Of a stretch of 64,000 nucleotides of DNA, positions 42,921 to 54,877 are shown in pieces (positions within the stretch are counted from its first letter, which is position 1; every line of letters begins with the position of its first letter). Position numbers and translations under genes: made by a program. The stretch spans positions 930,001-994,000 of the forward strand of contig CALSFV010000221.1 in NCBI GenBank assembly GCA_943737045.1. Direction: 5' to 3'. The notes below the pieces were generated by a model, which saw only the letters and a program-made list of their open reading frames with translations, searched no databases and was not told where the DNA came from. Source of the DNA: Parapristionchus giblindavisi (taxonomy: Eukaryota; Nematoda; Chromadorea; Rhabditida; Diplogasteridae).

Positions 42921-44161
42921 TAGAGAATGAAAGAATGAGTGAAACAAGGTGGAAGGTTGAGAGGGTGGAGAGAGTAAGGGTTAGAATGATTTTGCTTGTT
43001 TATTGATGCCATGATAGTAAGGTGCACGGCAAAACATAACTAATAATAAGATTGAAGATTGTGCTTTCTGAGTAATAGGTTTGAGCATAGGTGTATGGGT
43101 GGAGCAGTTCTGGTATTTTCAAACTAGTACTTTACTTATCATTCCCACTAGACGTAGACTTGCAAGCAACTTAAGTTTACTAGAAGTGGTGTATAATACG
43201 GTAATGCATTTCGTCAAATGTTCTTTCACTTGTAGTAAACAAACAGCAAACTGCTAGTCTGTGGCGTATCGTAAATAAACTACTAGTTTGGAAATACCAG
43301 AGAAAATAAAGATAATAAGAGAAATGAAGAAGCGTGACTAGGACTAGTGACTAGGTGACGCAAGGAGAAATCAATGGATAAGTTGCAAGGTTTGTGTAAA
43401 AAATAACACAAATTTTATTACCGATTTTCTCGGCGTACGGGTCGACTTCTCAGAACGGGTTCGTATTCAGTTTCGAAGACTGATTCAAATCATGTTATTG
43501 CATCTAAAAAAGCCATTTGACTTGTGACCCCCCCAACGCCAACTTTGAGAACATAAAGTGATTTTTCGGTCTTATTGTCGTTGTTTGATTACATTACAGG
43601 GAGGAATACACATAGGACTAATTAAATAGTTAGTATATTCTCATTCTCTATCATGCATAAATATTAATCTAGTAGTGATATCACATTTTGTCAGAATTTT
43701 TTAAATAAGAAATAGATCGGAAAAAGTAGATCACTTTTGTAGATCAGTTTGTCTATGAAAAAGGGATAAACTGTGCGTGCCATATATATCGATTTTTTTC
43801 GAAAAACATTATTATTTATTTAAAAGAACCTATGAAAAAATGTTGTTTGTGCATACAGCTCTCAGATAGGTGTATCGAATGAAAATAATGATATCGTAGT
43901 GTAATATTGCCTCAAGCGCAAATTATAAATTAACTACATTTATTATAACGATCAAAATTTAAATAACTAACAATTTTGAAAATGAGTGGAATGATACACA
44001 ATCAATGAACAGGTAAGTAACGTTCTAAATCATTTTTCATCTTTCCTTTCATTATAATATTTACATAAATACAACTCGAGAATATTTCCTACAACTACAA
44101 CTCGATATATGTAGACCACATTACGAGGAAAAAAATAAACTTCAAAACAAATACTCATACT

Positions 44162-47100
44162 TTAACAATTAAAAGCGATTAATTCATAGAACTTCTCGAT
44201 AATTCGATTTTTCTCTTTCAAATTCTTATCCCTATAAAATAATTGATTGTAATCGAACGATTAACTCTAATATATTCTTACTTTGTATTGAAGTATCTTA
44301 ACAGAACAAATCGAATCTTCTGAGCAATAACCATTGAGTATTTATCCTTTCGTGAATGAAGATAATTGATTTCTTCGTGCAGTGATAACTGAAATTCTAT
44401 TTTGATATAATTTCATAAAAAAATATGTCAAATAACTCACCATTGTGAAGATTTTCTGCATCTTCAATCTATCCTTCACAGGGAGACTTGATATTCGTTT
44501 AGTAAGATCTCGGGCATTCTCAATCAAAAATGATCGAGCTTCAATGGAATAAGTAAGAAGAGTTGGTGTTAGATGGGACCAATTCTTTGACGAAAACGCA
44601 TCCATTAACGTTATCTTCTGAAAAATTACTAATTACCGCAATTGCCAATTCTTTCTGCATAATATTCATAATATTTGAAATTCGGCATACCCTAGTAAGA
44701 TCATTTTCACAATTATAATGGTCAGAGGTCCATCGCTTTCCACATTTGAAACAGAATTGGGCATCGCAGGAACAAGTCATATGATTGCAACTGAAGAAAA
44801 GTACATTGTACTTTAATGACCATATAATCTGCGTGGTTTGTTTCGATATTGCAACTTACCCATCACTCTTTTGCATTAGATTATGGCACATTGGACATTG
44901 GACAATATCTCTAACGATAGGAGATGAAGTTGAGAGGAAATTGATAGAAATGAAACCTGAAATGAACCCATTTTGTATTATATTGTATTATTATTGTATT
45001 TATTATTTTTGAGTAATATTCTACCATTCGATGGAATGCTTTAAAAGAGCGATCGGATGAATAAGCATTAAGAGAGATGGCCGTTAAGACTCGACCACCC
45101 CCGGACGCGTGCGCTAGCAATGAGAACTGGGGGTCCATACTTGGGCGTTAGGAGTGTCATCGGCCCTTATTACGCAAAACAGCTGAAATTTCCTGTTTGT
45201 GCCCTGAGGCTATTAGAAAAAATAATTAAAGTGCGAAAAACTTTAAAAATCATAATTTCTCAAATTGTTGAGATAAACTCTAAATATCATTTGAAATGTG
45301 TTTAGGGTGCACAGACCTTGCTAATTCACTATTAGCATCGAATGCGCGTTGATTCCTAAACCATTTTTTTGACTCAAAATTTGGGTTTTTTCGGACAAAT
45401 CATCGCTTGTTGTAGTTTGCTCCCAAAATTTCCGACCAGCTATTGTAGCCTAAGCAGTTCTGCATTGATTTAAATTAAAACTGGGTTCTTCCCGATCGAC
45501 CATCTTGCCGAAATTTTCGTTCGAACTTCCGTCATCGATGGTTTTCCCGAACAAATGCTGTATTTTCCAAACGATTGGTACGGAATTGTGGTCTACACAA
45601 AGTTTCGAGGTGAGACTAGTAAAATGACACAAGATGCCCATCACTTGGATCAATTTGAAAATTTCACGGTAAGAAAAATTTCAAAATTTCTCAAGTTTGA
45701 AATGTTTTCATTTATGGGGCTTATTGTGAAGTACTAATGATGTGAATAATATTCAGTCAATGCTCAATGGCTGATTTCTCCTTTCAACATTTTTTTGAAA
45801 ATTTTCGGGCTGAAAGCATGCTAAAAATCAGAATTGTGTTTGAATCGGTTTCCAACTTGCTTTCTGTAACATTCTGTCTTTATACTTTGCAATGTACATA
45901 ATCAATATGAAAATCGTTTATTTTCGAAAATTTATAAAATTCAATTTGAGTGCCTACTTTCACGGCAAATTTCTGAAATATTGCAGTTTGTCGACTCGAA
46001 TGCTGCGACAATGAGCTAATGACAATGACAATGTGAATTTTCATGACGAGTAAACATAGTAGAACTGAAATCCCGGCATTCGGCTCACTTTTCAAAAATC
46101 GATTTCCATGGTCATGGCAAAAAAACTGAATTTTCGAAAATAAACGATTTTCATATTGATTATGTACATTGTAAAGTACTATGACAGAATGTTACAGAAA
46201 GCAAGTTGGAAACTGATTCAAGCACAATTCTGACTTTTTCGCACGCATTCAACATGAAACTTTTAGGAAAATGGTTGAAAGGAGAGATCAGCCATTGAGC
46301 ATTGGCTGAATATTATTCACATCATTAGTACTTCACAATAAGCCACATAAATGAAAACATTTCAAACTTGAGAAATTATGAAATTTTCGGGTCATGAAAA
46401 TCGAAATTTTCAAACTGATCCAAGTGATGTGCTTCTTGTGCCATATTACTCGACTCACCTCTAAACTTTGAGCAGACCACAATTCCGCACCAATCGTTTG
46501 GAAAATACAGCATTTGTTCGGGACAATCATCGATGACGGAACTTCGAACGAAAAATTCGACAAAATGGTCGATCGGGAAGAACCTAGTTTTAATTTAAAT
46601 CAATGCAGAATTGCATAGGCTACAATACCTGGTAGGAAATTTTGGGAGCAATCTACAACAAGCGATGATTTGTCCGAAAAAACCAAAATTTTGAGTAAAA
46701 AAAGTGGTTTAGGAATCAACGCGCATTTGATGCTAATAGTGAATTAGCAAGGTCTGTGCACCCTAAACACATGGCAAATGATATTTAGAGTTCATCTCAA
46801 CAATTTGAGAAATTATGATTTTTAAAGGTTTTCGCACTTAAATTATTTTTTCTAATAGCCTGAGGGCACAAACAGGAAATTTCAGCTGTTTTGTGTAATA
46901 AGGGCCGATGACACTCCTAACACCCAAGTATGGACTCCCAGTTCTCATTGCTAGCGCACGCGTCCGGGGGTGGTCGAATATGATCGAGTCTTAGGGAACG
47001 GGCCTCTTAAACGTCACTAAATAATTAATCGATAATCAATCGATAATCAGCCGATAATTAATCGATAATCAATAAGATACTCACCACTGTCCTTCATGTA

Positions 47101-50100
47101 TTTATTGTATTGTTGGAAAGCATCACAAGAAAGAGGTCGATGATTGATTGATGCACAAATTGTACAGATTGATGTACCACATGAACATAAAAGGGTACGG
47201 TCACTGAAAGTAATCGCATTCAAAAATGTTTTAATATGATAATTCGCATAAAAAAACTTTTTTTAAAACTTTTTTTAGACAAAGAAGGGGATATTATCAT
47301 GAAAAACAACGATACGGCATTCTGTTCTCTGATAGACTCGAAAGGCAGGAAGCCTAGCCCGAGTAGATCATTTTCAGTGTGTAATAGTGAAGCTTGTAGC
47401 CGGGAGTTCGATTTCCGTTTGCATTTTTTGTACACTTTTCGTTCACGAAAAAACTCGAGGGGCCCTTTTTATACAAAATCGGGAAGCGAAGATCAAATAT
47501 ATCATTGAGAATTAGGAATATTCTCTGTATTACTTACTTAGTAAGAGAATGAAGTTGTTTGCATTCGGGACAAACGATAATTTCTTGTTTCTCGATCAAA
47601 TCCTTATTCAATCCTTCGAGATATGTAAGTAATGAAGACGATGAAAGAATGGCCGATGCAGATGGGAATGAAAGGGTCGAATGACAGTCGGTTACCTGTG
47701 TATTTTAACTTTTTAGTTTGTTTTTTTGTTTAGTTTCTCTGCATTCCGATAAAATATTGTAAGAATTCTTAAAGGCAGCTGGCATCCACAAATATCTATT
47801 CGAAATAGTTAAAATGATTGATCTCATGTTGATAAGCTCAAAAAACTGGTCAGAAATATGTATTTTAAAGTTTGAAACGTCGCTCTGGTAAGAAGTTGGA
47901 TTACTGTAGCTTGCTCCACTCCACGGGCGAGGTTTCCGAACTACAGTATACTAACTCCATCGAAAGGCTCAAAAATGCCCATTATTGACTTTTATTCTCC
48001 ATAATTCCCCACTGCGGATAGAATTATCACCAAAACATTCAATTTCAAGTCATCCTCAAAGAGTTGGTGTAGCAATTAGGAAAAGGCTCCCGCTCTCTGG
48101 AGCAGACTGTAGTTTTTTGACTGCGCCGTTCTTCTTACCAGAGAGTTCTTATGACATAAGATTTATATATTTTGAAACAGAATTTCAAGCTCTTTTATAT
48201 GAGATCAACTTGTTTTTCGTTTCCCGGTCCCTTTAAAACCATATCGATAGTAATCAACTAGAACTTTCCCGTTTTTTGGCCCGGGGTAATTTACATAAGT
48301 TCTGCATTTGCAGAACCGCTCCCCTGCTAGGGGGAGGCATTCCCTCCCATTTTAGGGAGGGTAGTCCAATGGGGCCCGTGCTCCTCGCCCTCTCCTCCAA
48401 ATGGGAGAGCGCTGGACTGAAACGAAGAAGGACTACGACGGCTTTTATAGATATTTGTAATATATTAAATTTTATTAGGATTTGAACGAGATAGTACAAA
48501 AATAGAGAGAGCAATTCTTCATTTTGGCTTCGCATTCCGCAATGGCAGGGTCGGTTTTTACACATTTTGCATAACATTTAGACCGCACAATGGAGAAATA
48601 GAAACAAATTAAGGAATGACGAGTGGTGAATGATAGTGAGTTTATTGCAAATTTTCCCCGGGCCAAAAATCAGGAAAGTGCCAATCAACTTACCATGCAA
48701 GTAGTTGGATAATGTTTGTTTTTGATGGAAGTAGAGATATGAGAAATCCAACATCCTGTACAGAAGATATGACCACACGATAGACCAAATGGATGGACAT
48801 TCTTAAAATTATAGTTGTTATAATTAATATTCAATATTTTCGCTTTACAGGGAATAAATTTGAACGTTACCTGATTGACTGATTTCATATCGATTACTTC
48901 GTAACATATCTCACAGTACTCTGGGAGATTATTTATTGGTTTACATTTCGGTAGGTCAATAGATGGTGGGATGCGAACTCGTTGATGTTCGTAATCACAG
49001 TTCACGCATCTGAAAAATAACGAAAACATTTTTTTGAAATATAATCTTAAAATAATACTAAATTGAATATAATGAATAAATGTTCTTACTTCTCAACAAT
49101 ACAAAGTTGGATCGGGCTATCCATCTTAGCTACAACACAAGTTTGTAGTTGTCTTCCAATCAATTCCTTTGTGTTCTTCTTATGAATGAACCAAGATTGA
49201 GGATAGACAGGAAGTGATGGTAGATCAATTGTGATATCATCTACCGTAGTAAACATAATAGGTAGAGGGGTTACGGTAATAGGGGAAGATACGGTATCTC
49301 TGATAATAACGATATCGTCTTCTGTTTCTGAATCAGAATGAGATTGATATCCTGAAGAAGTTGAAGGAATAGAAAGAGAAGATGAAGATTTGATGACGTC
49401 ATCGTTGAACTTCACAAACTTCTTCTTCGGATTTCTCTTCTTTTTCTCAGGTTTAGCAACAATAAAGTCGAAGATATCATTATTATCGATTAGGCGATCT
49501 ACAGTAGTATCTTGATTATCAATGACAGGGGAAAAACAGAGTGATTCATCCAAATAATAGATATCGTTATAGTCAATGTACTTATTGTCCTTTTTCTTAT
49601 TCTTTCTTTGATGGTGTGAAGGCTTTACTGGTCTGAAAAAAATAAAACTTCTATCACTATTTGTTGTTTCTCGCCAATTTGATTGATCCTAATGTATGAA
49701 TATATGAATTATAACCTTTTTGGTTACCCTTCCCACCTCATTCGTTTAAGATTCAAATATATTCACATGTTTTAATATGTGATGTAAAACATTAAAGTAA
49801 CTAAAAATAAATAAAACAATTTCTCACTCATCATTCCAATCAATATCATCTTCATGTGATTTTTGTAGCTTCTTCTTTACACTTTTATTATACAATGAAA
49901 TTTTGTTCGTCATTTCCGTTGAAAAATACTGAACGTGAATCTTCTGTAATTAAAATAAGTAAAGTATTGTCGGTTTTTTTTTTCATTTTAATTTAACTAA
50001 GGTACAACCATAACATTTTTAAAAAAACCAATTAAAGTAAACAACAAATTAAGATTACAATAACAGAAATGGAAGTTATACCTGATATTGTTCATTTTGT

Positions 50101-51408
50101 TCAAATGCTAAAGGTGAAACATCACAATACCATCGTTGTTTTCTCTTTCTACGACGTTTCTTTCCCTTTTCTTTACGAGGAGGGTTTCCTTCACTACAAA
50201 TGAGTATCAACCTTTTAGAGTACAAACGCATGTTTTATATAATGCTTCACCTTAAGTTATGTTGATATTGTTTCTATCGATCTATCATTTAAGTGGTGCA
50301 ATTAAAATGATTTTTTTTTCATTTTTGACAGTTTCTTTAAAAATTAATTGCATAATACAATGAAATATTCGACTTACGGTTTCTCAAGATTCTTCAACCT
50401 TGATCCGTTATCAGTTTTTGATTTTCGATGAATGATTGTTTTACCATCACGGGGTACATCATGATAGGAAACACTGCAAACATAGATATGACAATTTAAC
50501 GACGCCATGATAATATTACAAGACGAAACGGTCGACTTTTAATAATATGATAAGATCAAGAAACAATAATTCTATTTGTTTCTAGTAGGGAGTTTGAGAG
50601 TGATTGAAGCAAACATATCTTATTTATTATAAGTACGCTTCTTTTCTATTAATATTTTTCATGGGATTTTTATGAAAAAAAACGTACGCAGCTGCTCGTT
50701 TTCCATCGCACAATGGTTCGAGACTTCTATCGTGTGTATGAATAGAAGCGGACACACGAAGTTTTGTTCGAGGATCCTAAAAATTCAAAACGATGCATTA
50801 TTATTAATTATTTAACAGGTCTTTTGTTTATCGATATGTTTTTTCTAAAGCAGAGCTACGCTTTCAAGGGTATCTTCGTTTCGCTTCCCTATTTTCAAAT
50901 CCTTTGTCAACGAGAAACCAATAAACAATCAACAAGCTTTTTCTATACCTTTAAAGGCACACCCCGAGCTAAATTGACTCTCCACTTTGTCCACACTCTC
51001 TCGCAGACGAAGAAAGCGAGAAAGTGTTGATCGTAGAATTTCACATTTTCTCGGGGTGTGCTTTAAAAGGGCAATAAATATCGTACTTGAAGTTCTTCAA
51101 TATCTTGAACAATCATATCTGGAATGTGCCATCTCTTCTTTTTATCGAGTGAATATGGTACGAAATAATCATTGATTCCATATTTATCCTTTTTGGTCAA
51201 AGCATCTGCGCCAAATTGTTCGGCTCTCTGAAGCAATTCAATAAAAACAATCAAGAATTTAAAGTGACACCTTTTTGACGTCTTCCATTTTCATGTAATG
51301 AAATATACAAAATACATCACAGGTATCTTCTTGTAGAATCTCTTTGACTAACGTTGAGGGACCAACGTTGACGATCTTCTGACCTCGTCGACGATGATCC
51401 AAACGCAT
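44162..51408 (-). CDS. RBR E3 ubiquitin ligase, gene E (16 exons, 769 aa)
   Basis: Exons in transcript order: 51408-51271, 51227-51087, 50776-50688, 50473-50378, 50193-50082, 49943-49828, 49632-49090, 49009-48871, 48801-48694, 47695-47538, 47203-47085, 44956-44860, 44790-44691, 44617-44441, 44388-44282, 44231-44162; total 2310 nt, frame intact. RING1 begins at C444 (CEIC, CGHIFCTGCW, CMVTDC). The IBR has CPEC and [13 protein letters not shown]2 has CPMC and GCNHMTCSCDAQFCFKC with catalytic Cys 620 and His 622. Exon 7 has one extra Asp codon relative to D and F. The residue after RING1's last Cys is His where C, D and F have Asp. Intron 11 is 2.1 kb because of a 1.9-kb palindrome, and intron 9 (1 kb) holds two foldback elements. 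The donor of exon 1 is GTGTCA. The ATG follows ATTTAG by 2 nt. Confidence 0.92.
45085..46992. mobile_element. 1.91-kb palindrome in intron 11 of gene E
   Basis: Arms of about 850 bp run from TAAGACTCGACCACCCCCGG to the complement ending GAGTCTTA, with a loop at about 45930-46125. Arm differences are scattered (a few percent by eye), so it is older than the palindrome at 20167. Its CGACCACCCCCGGAC end is shared with that palindrome. No transposase is visible. Confidence 0.9.
47340..47430 (+). repeat. Possible tRNA-like remnant in intron 10 of gene E
   Basis: GGGAGTTCGATTTCCG at about 47401 resembles a tRNA B box with T stem and is followed by TTTGCATTTT, as in the element at 52920-52985 (complement). 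No convincing A box is seen. It is probably a decayed member of the same family. Confidence 0.35.
47769..48237. mobile_element. Foldback element with TTAAAGG ends in intron 9 of gene E
   Basis: CTTAAAGG on the left and CCCTTTAAA on the right bound about 470 bp with internal inverted pairs: CTCTGGTAAGAAG against CTTCTTACCAGAG, and TTGATCTCAT against ATGAGATCAA. The arms are strongly diverged. The ends resemble other TTTAAA-bounded palindromic elements here (50953, 53175). Confidence 0.6.
48263..48679. mobile_element. 417-bp element with GC-rich terminal repeats in intron 9 of gene E
   Basis: ACTTTCCCGTTTTTTGGCCC on the left pairs with the complement of GGGCCAAAAATCAGGAAAGT on the right. The interior has GGGGGAGGCATTCCCTCCC and TAGGGAGGGTAGTCC and is much more GC-rich than the intron. 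It ends 14 bp before exon 9, very near the splice acceptor. Confidence 0.7.
50953..51068. mobile_element. Palindromic MITE family 1, complete copy in intron 2 of gene E
   Basis: The best-preserved member: CTTTAAAGGCACACCCCGAG on the left and CTCGGGGTGTGCTTTAAA on the right. The inner mirror is CTCTCTCGCAGACGAAG and AAGCGAGAAAG. It lies about 20 bp before the end of intron 2, counted on the plus strand from the exon 2 donor. Confidence 0.85.
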
Positions 51409-51754
51409 GGCTAAATTACTGTTTTTTTAAAATTAATATATTAGAAAATTAAGATCTCGATATAACCAATCTGTGCACAAAAAGAGAGTCTATTTTTTGG
51501 AATGAGGAAAGGGAGAAATCTCTAAACTTTACAAGACAACGTCACAACAGGAACATGATTGATGTAAAGATGCATTAAAGATGGGACCCACGCGTTTTTT
51601 CGTGACTAAACTGGCCAGGCAGAACTATACATCACATCTCCCTGTATCCAAAAACAAAATTTCTCTAAAATTGTAGGTGCAGTGGAATACCGTAATCCGA
51701 GCTCAAAGTTCGTTATTACCCCAAGATGTCCTCAGGGAACGCGCGCAATTTCAA

Positions 51755-52898
51755 ATATCACGCCTGTCACGAGAGAATCGAGCTAAATTGACCATTTTTG
51801 GGAAAAAAGCGAAAATGGTGAAATGAGTTAGGACCATTTTTGGACATCTCTAGGCATGTCCTACCACCCCCAAAGTCTCATTATGCAATTTTCATTTTGG
51901 GGCTCAATACACCGGTTCGGTAATGCGAAGTCCCAACTTTGAGCTTGAATTTTTCGTTTCAGGTGCGTTTTAGCGCAAAAGTGTCACAAGAGTGACCCTC
52001 GCTATTTTTTCGAGCTCTATCGATCTAAACAAACCAGAGGTCATGAAAATGTTTCTGAACAGAGCTACACTCCGAAGCAAATAACTCAAAAATTTAGGAA
52101 AAGGAGGTGCTCTTCTTCCAGTATTTTATTAAGTTTTCCATGCGCTTTCTAATGAGTGGTTTGCGAAAAAAATACGTTAATGCGTTCGTATGGTTCACTC
52201 CCTTGGAAATTTCCTGATTATTTGAAGTCATTTTCGCCCAACCAGAATCTCTCGATTCGCACACTCTCTCGCCGGAGAGTGAAAGAAATACAGGGAAGAG
52301 AAAGGGAGAAAACGATATGTTTCATTCCAAACCGCGCACTCGAGACCGTGCGGTGCAGAATGGAATGGAATGGAATGAAAAGGAATGGGCGAGAGAGTGT
52401 GTAAAACGAGAGATTGTGGGTTTCGAAAATGACTTCAAATAATCAGGAAATTTTCAAGGGGGTGAACCATACGAACGCATTAACGTATTTTTTTCGCAAA
52501 CACCTCATTCGAAAGCGCATGAAAAACTTAATAATATGTTGGAAGAAGAGCACCTCCTTTTCCTAAATTTTTGAGTTATTTGCTTCGGAGTGTAGCTCTG
52601 TTCAGAAACATTTTCATGACCTCTGGTTTGTTTAGATCGATAGAGCTCGAAAAAATAGCGAGGGTCACTCTTGTGACACTTTTGCGCTAACACGCACCTG
52701 AAACGAGAAATTCAAGCTCAAAGTTGGGACTTCGCATTACCGAACCGGTGTATTGAGCCCCAAAATGAAAATTGCATAATGAGACTTTGGGGGCTGGTAG
52801 GGCATGCCTAGAGATGTCCAAAAATGGTCCTAACTCATTTCACCATTTTCGCTTTTTTCCCATTCTCAGCTCGATTTTCTCGTGACAGGCGTGATATG
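51755..52898. mobile_element. 1.14-kb foldback upstream of gene E
   Basis: The arms (about 51755-52240 and 52420-52898) start ATATCACGCCTGTCACGAGA and end with its complement. They contain mirrored landmarks such as AGGAAAAGGAGGTGCTCTTC and CACAAGAGTGACCCTCGC. The loop at about 52260-52410 carries GGAATGGAATGGAATG. Identity between the arms is high by eye. Non-coding. Confidence 0.88.
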
Positions 52899-52914
52899 AA
52901 AGACAAATGTATTG

Positions 52915-52985
52915 AAAATTGCAAACGGGAATCGAACCCGCGTGACGCGGTTACAAGCGCCGACTACTAACCACCGAGCCACATG
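52915..52985 (-). repeat. tRNA-like sequence, probable tRNA pseudogene or tRNA-derived repeat
   Basis: The complement has TGGCTCGGTGGTTAGTAG (A-box-like) and GCGGGTTCGATTCCCGT (B box with a pairing T stem), about 35 bp apart, with CTTGTAA in the anticodon-loop position. The acceptor ends do not pair, so a functional tRNA is unlikely. A decayed B-box half recurs at about 54580-54605. Confidence 0.5.
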
Positions 52986-53174
52986 CTCTATGCGCTCAGT
53001 CTCTCAATTCTAATAGAGAATAGAGTGCCAGTTCCTACCTCCCATGTTAGAGATAACAATAGTGCACCCCAATTCTCCTGGTCCCCCTTCTTTAAACAAC
53101 GGAGGTGCAACGGCAGAGGGAGGACAGAAAGGTTCATAATCATCATAGAACATTCGGCACTTCTTCGGTTTTTT

Positions 53175-53293
53175 AAAGGGACCGTGATCTCTCTCACTGG
53201 TCTCTTCAACGCGCAATGCTCTCTCGTTGTTAGAGAACAGAGAAATAGTGTGCGCGATGAAGAGGCCATTGAGAGAGGTAACGCTCCCTTTAA
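53175..53293. mobile_element. Palindromic MITE family 4, second copy
   Basis: This copy parallels 41785-41897: CTCTTCAACGCGCAATGC, CTCTCGTTGTTAGAGAACAG and GAGAGAGGTAACGCTCCCT. AAAGGGA and TCCCTTT form the ends. It is upstream of gene E, as the first copy is upstream of gene D. Confidence 0.8.
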
Positions 53294-53596
53294 AATGAGT
53301 AGGTGGTGAATGAGGGGGCCCCCTGAGGTGAGGTGGTGAAACCGAAGAAGTTCCGAACATTCATATGATCTAAAGATGAATTAAATCACAAGATTTGTGA
53401 CTGGACGAGCAATTTAGTTTTCTGTTTTGACGATTTTACGGCGGTATAAGAGGAAGAGTCAAAAAAATGTGAACGAACAGACCGAAGTAGTGAATGAGAA
53501 AGATTTAAAGAGAAAATTGTGAAATATTAAGACAAACAAATAAGAATTGATAGGTATATGTAAGTGAGGGTTATGAGGAACTGACAACCAAAAATG

Positions 53597-53850
53597 AACA
53601 CTGTGATAACAAACACTTGCGAAACTCTTCCTAAAAATTGTGAAATATTGATTAAGAAGACATTTTGCAAGGAATGACAAACAAAAAAGAATTGAAAGCA
53701 AAAAGCGACTTCTTGATAACCATAATAATAAACTGTGCACACTTGCAAAACTCTCCCCTTCTATGTTTTGAGAGAGAAGAGTGAAAAATTGCACAACATC
53801 GTAAGGATGATTCATATCTAGATAGTAGACAACAATGAGAGAATTAAAGA
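53597..53850 (-). promoter_or_regulatory. Conserved upstream block of gene E
   Basis: This matches the gene D block at 42680-42920 (TTGCGAAACTCTTCCTAAAA, AAGAAGACATTTTGCA, TATGTTTTGAGAGAGAA, AGTAGACAACAATGAGAGAA). It is now about 2.2 kb from the gene E start because the 1.14-kb foldback landed between them. Without that insertion the distance would match gene D. Confidence 0.5.
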
Positions 53851-54062
53851 AGATAGAGATAGAAAGAATAGGCGAGACAAGGTGGAAGGTTGAGAGGGTG
53901 GAGAGAGTAAGGGTTAGAATGATTTTTTTAAAATTTATCGACGCCATGATGGTAAGGTACAAAACGAAACCGAACAGATACTAATAATAAGATTCAAGTA
54001 ATAATTGTGCATAGTTCTCTGAGTAATTTGAGAATAGGTATACGATAAATAAAAAAATATAA

Positions 54063-54377
<315 letters not shown>

Positions 54378-54437
54378 ATTTAGATGAATGATTGGTGCGA
54401 GATAATGGGGAAAAGAGGAATCTCTATAATCAACGCC

Positions 54438-54557
54438 CACAGCGTTCTCATGACTTTCAAAGCAAGAACGACCGCTCACCATACAAACTCTCTCGAATAC
54501 AATGGTCTCTCCTTTGTCTTGCTTTGGAAGAAAAATGGCTTGGACCAGAATACTGTG
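54438..54557. mobile_element. MITE family 3, second copy
   Basis: This is 120 bp and nearly identical to 18164-18283, from CACAGCGTTCTCATGAC to CCAGAATACTGTG. The only obvious difference is CACC for CAAC near the left end. It directly follows the microsatellite flank. Confidence 0.85.
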
Positions 54558-54877
54558 CGCCCCAGTGATAAATATATGGGCAATTGCAAAAGGGAATCGA
54601 ACTCGTGTGAAAAAGTATAAATTAATCATATTTATTATAACAATCAGAAAATAAATAATTAACAATTTCAGTTGAAATAAAATGGGGCAAAATATGGGAA
54701 ATAACCAAAAATCAATGAACAGGTAAGGCACGTTTTAAATCATTTTTCATCTTTCCTTTCATTATATGCTAGTATTTACATAAATAATACTCGAATATAT
54801 TTTCTACAACTTCTACAAGTACAAAGTCCAAATTACATAAATAAAATAACTAAAAAATCAAAACAAATAGTGGAAAA

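Larger units (their letters stand above)
41462..44161. other. Spacer between genes D and E: duplicated upstream DNA
   Basis: A TATA-like TATATAAATTA lies at about 41588 (minus-strand TATAATTTATATAG). A palindromic MITE is at 41785-41897. Two tandem, diverged copies of a block with CTTGCGAAACTCTTCC and AAGAAGACATTTTGCAGGG lie at about 42055-42190 and 42680-42830. From about 43130 to 43980 there is AT-rich DNA with no gene seen. The gene E 3'-flanking block is at about 43999-44058. All ORFs here are shadows of repeats. Confidence 0.6.

Noticed and set aside
52915..52985. Functional tRNA gene on the minus strand
   Set aside because: A and B boxes are good, but the acceptor stem does not pair and the anticodon stem is weak, so it was listed as a tRNA-like repeat.
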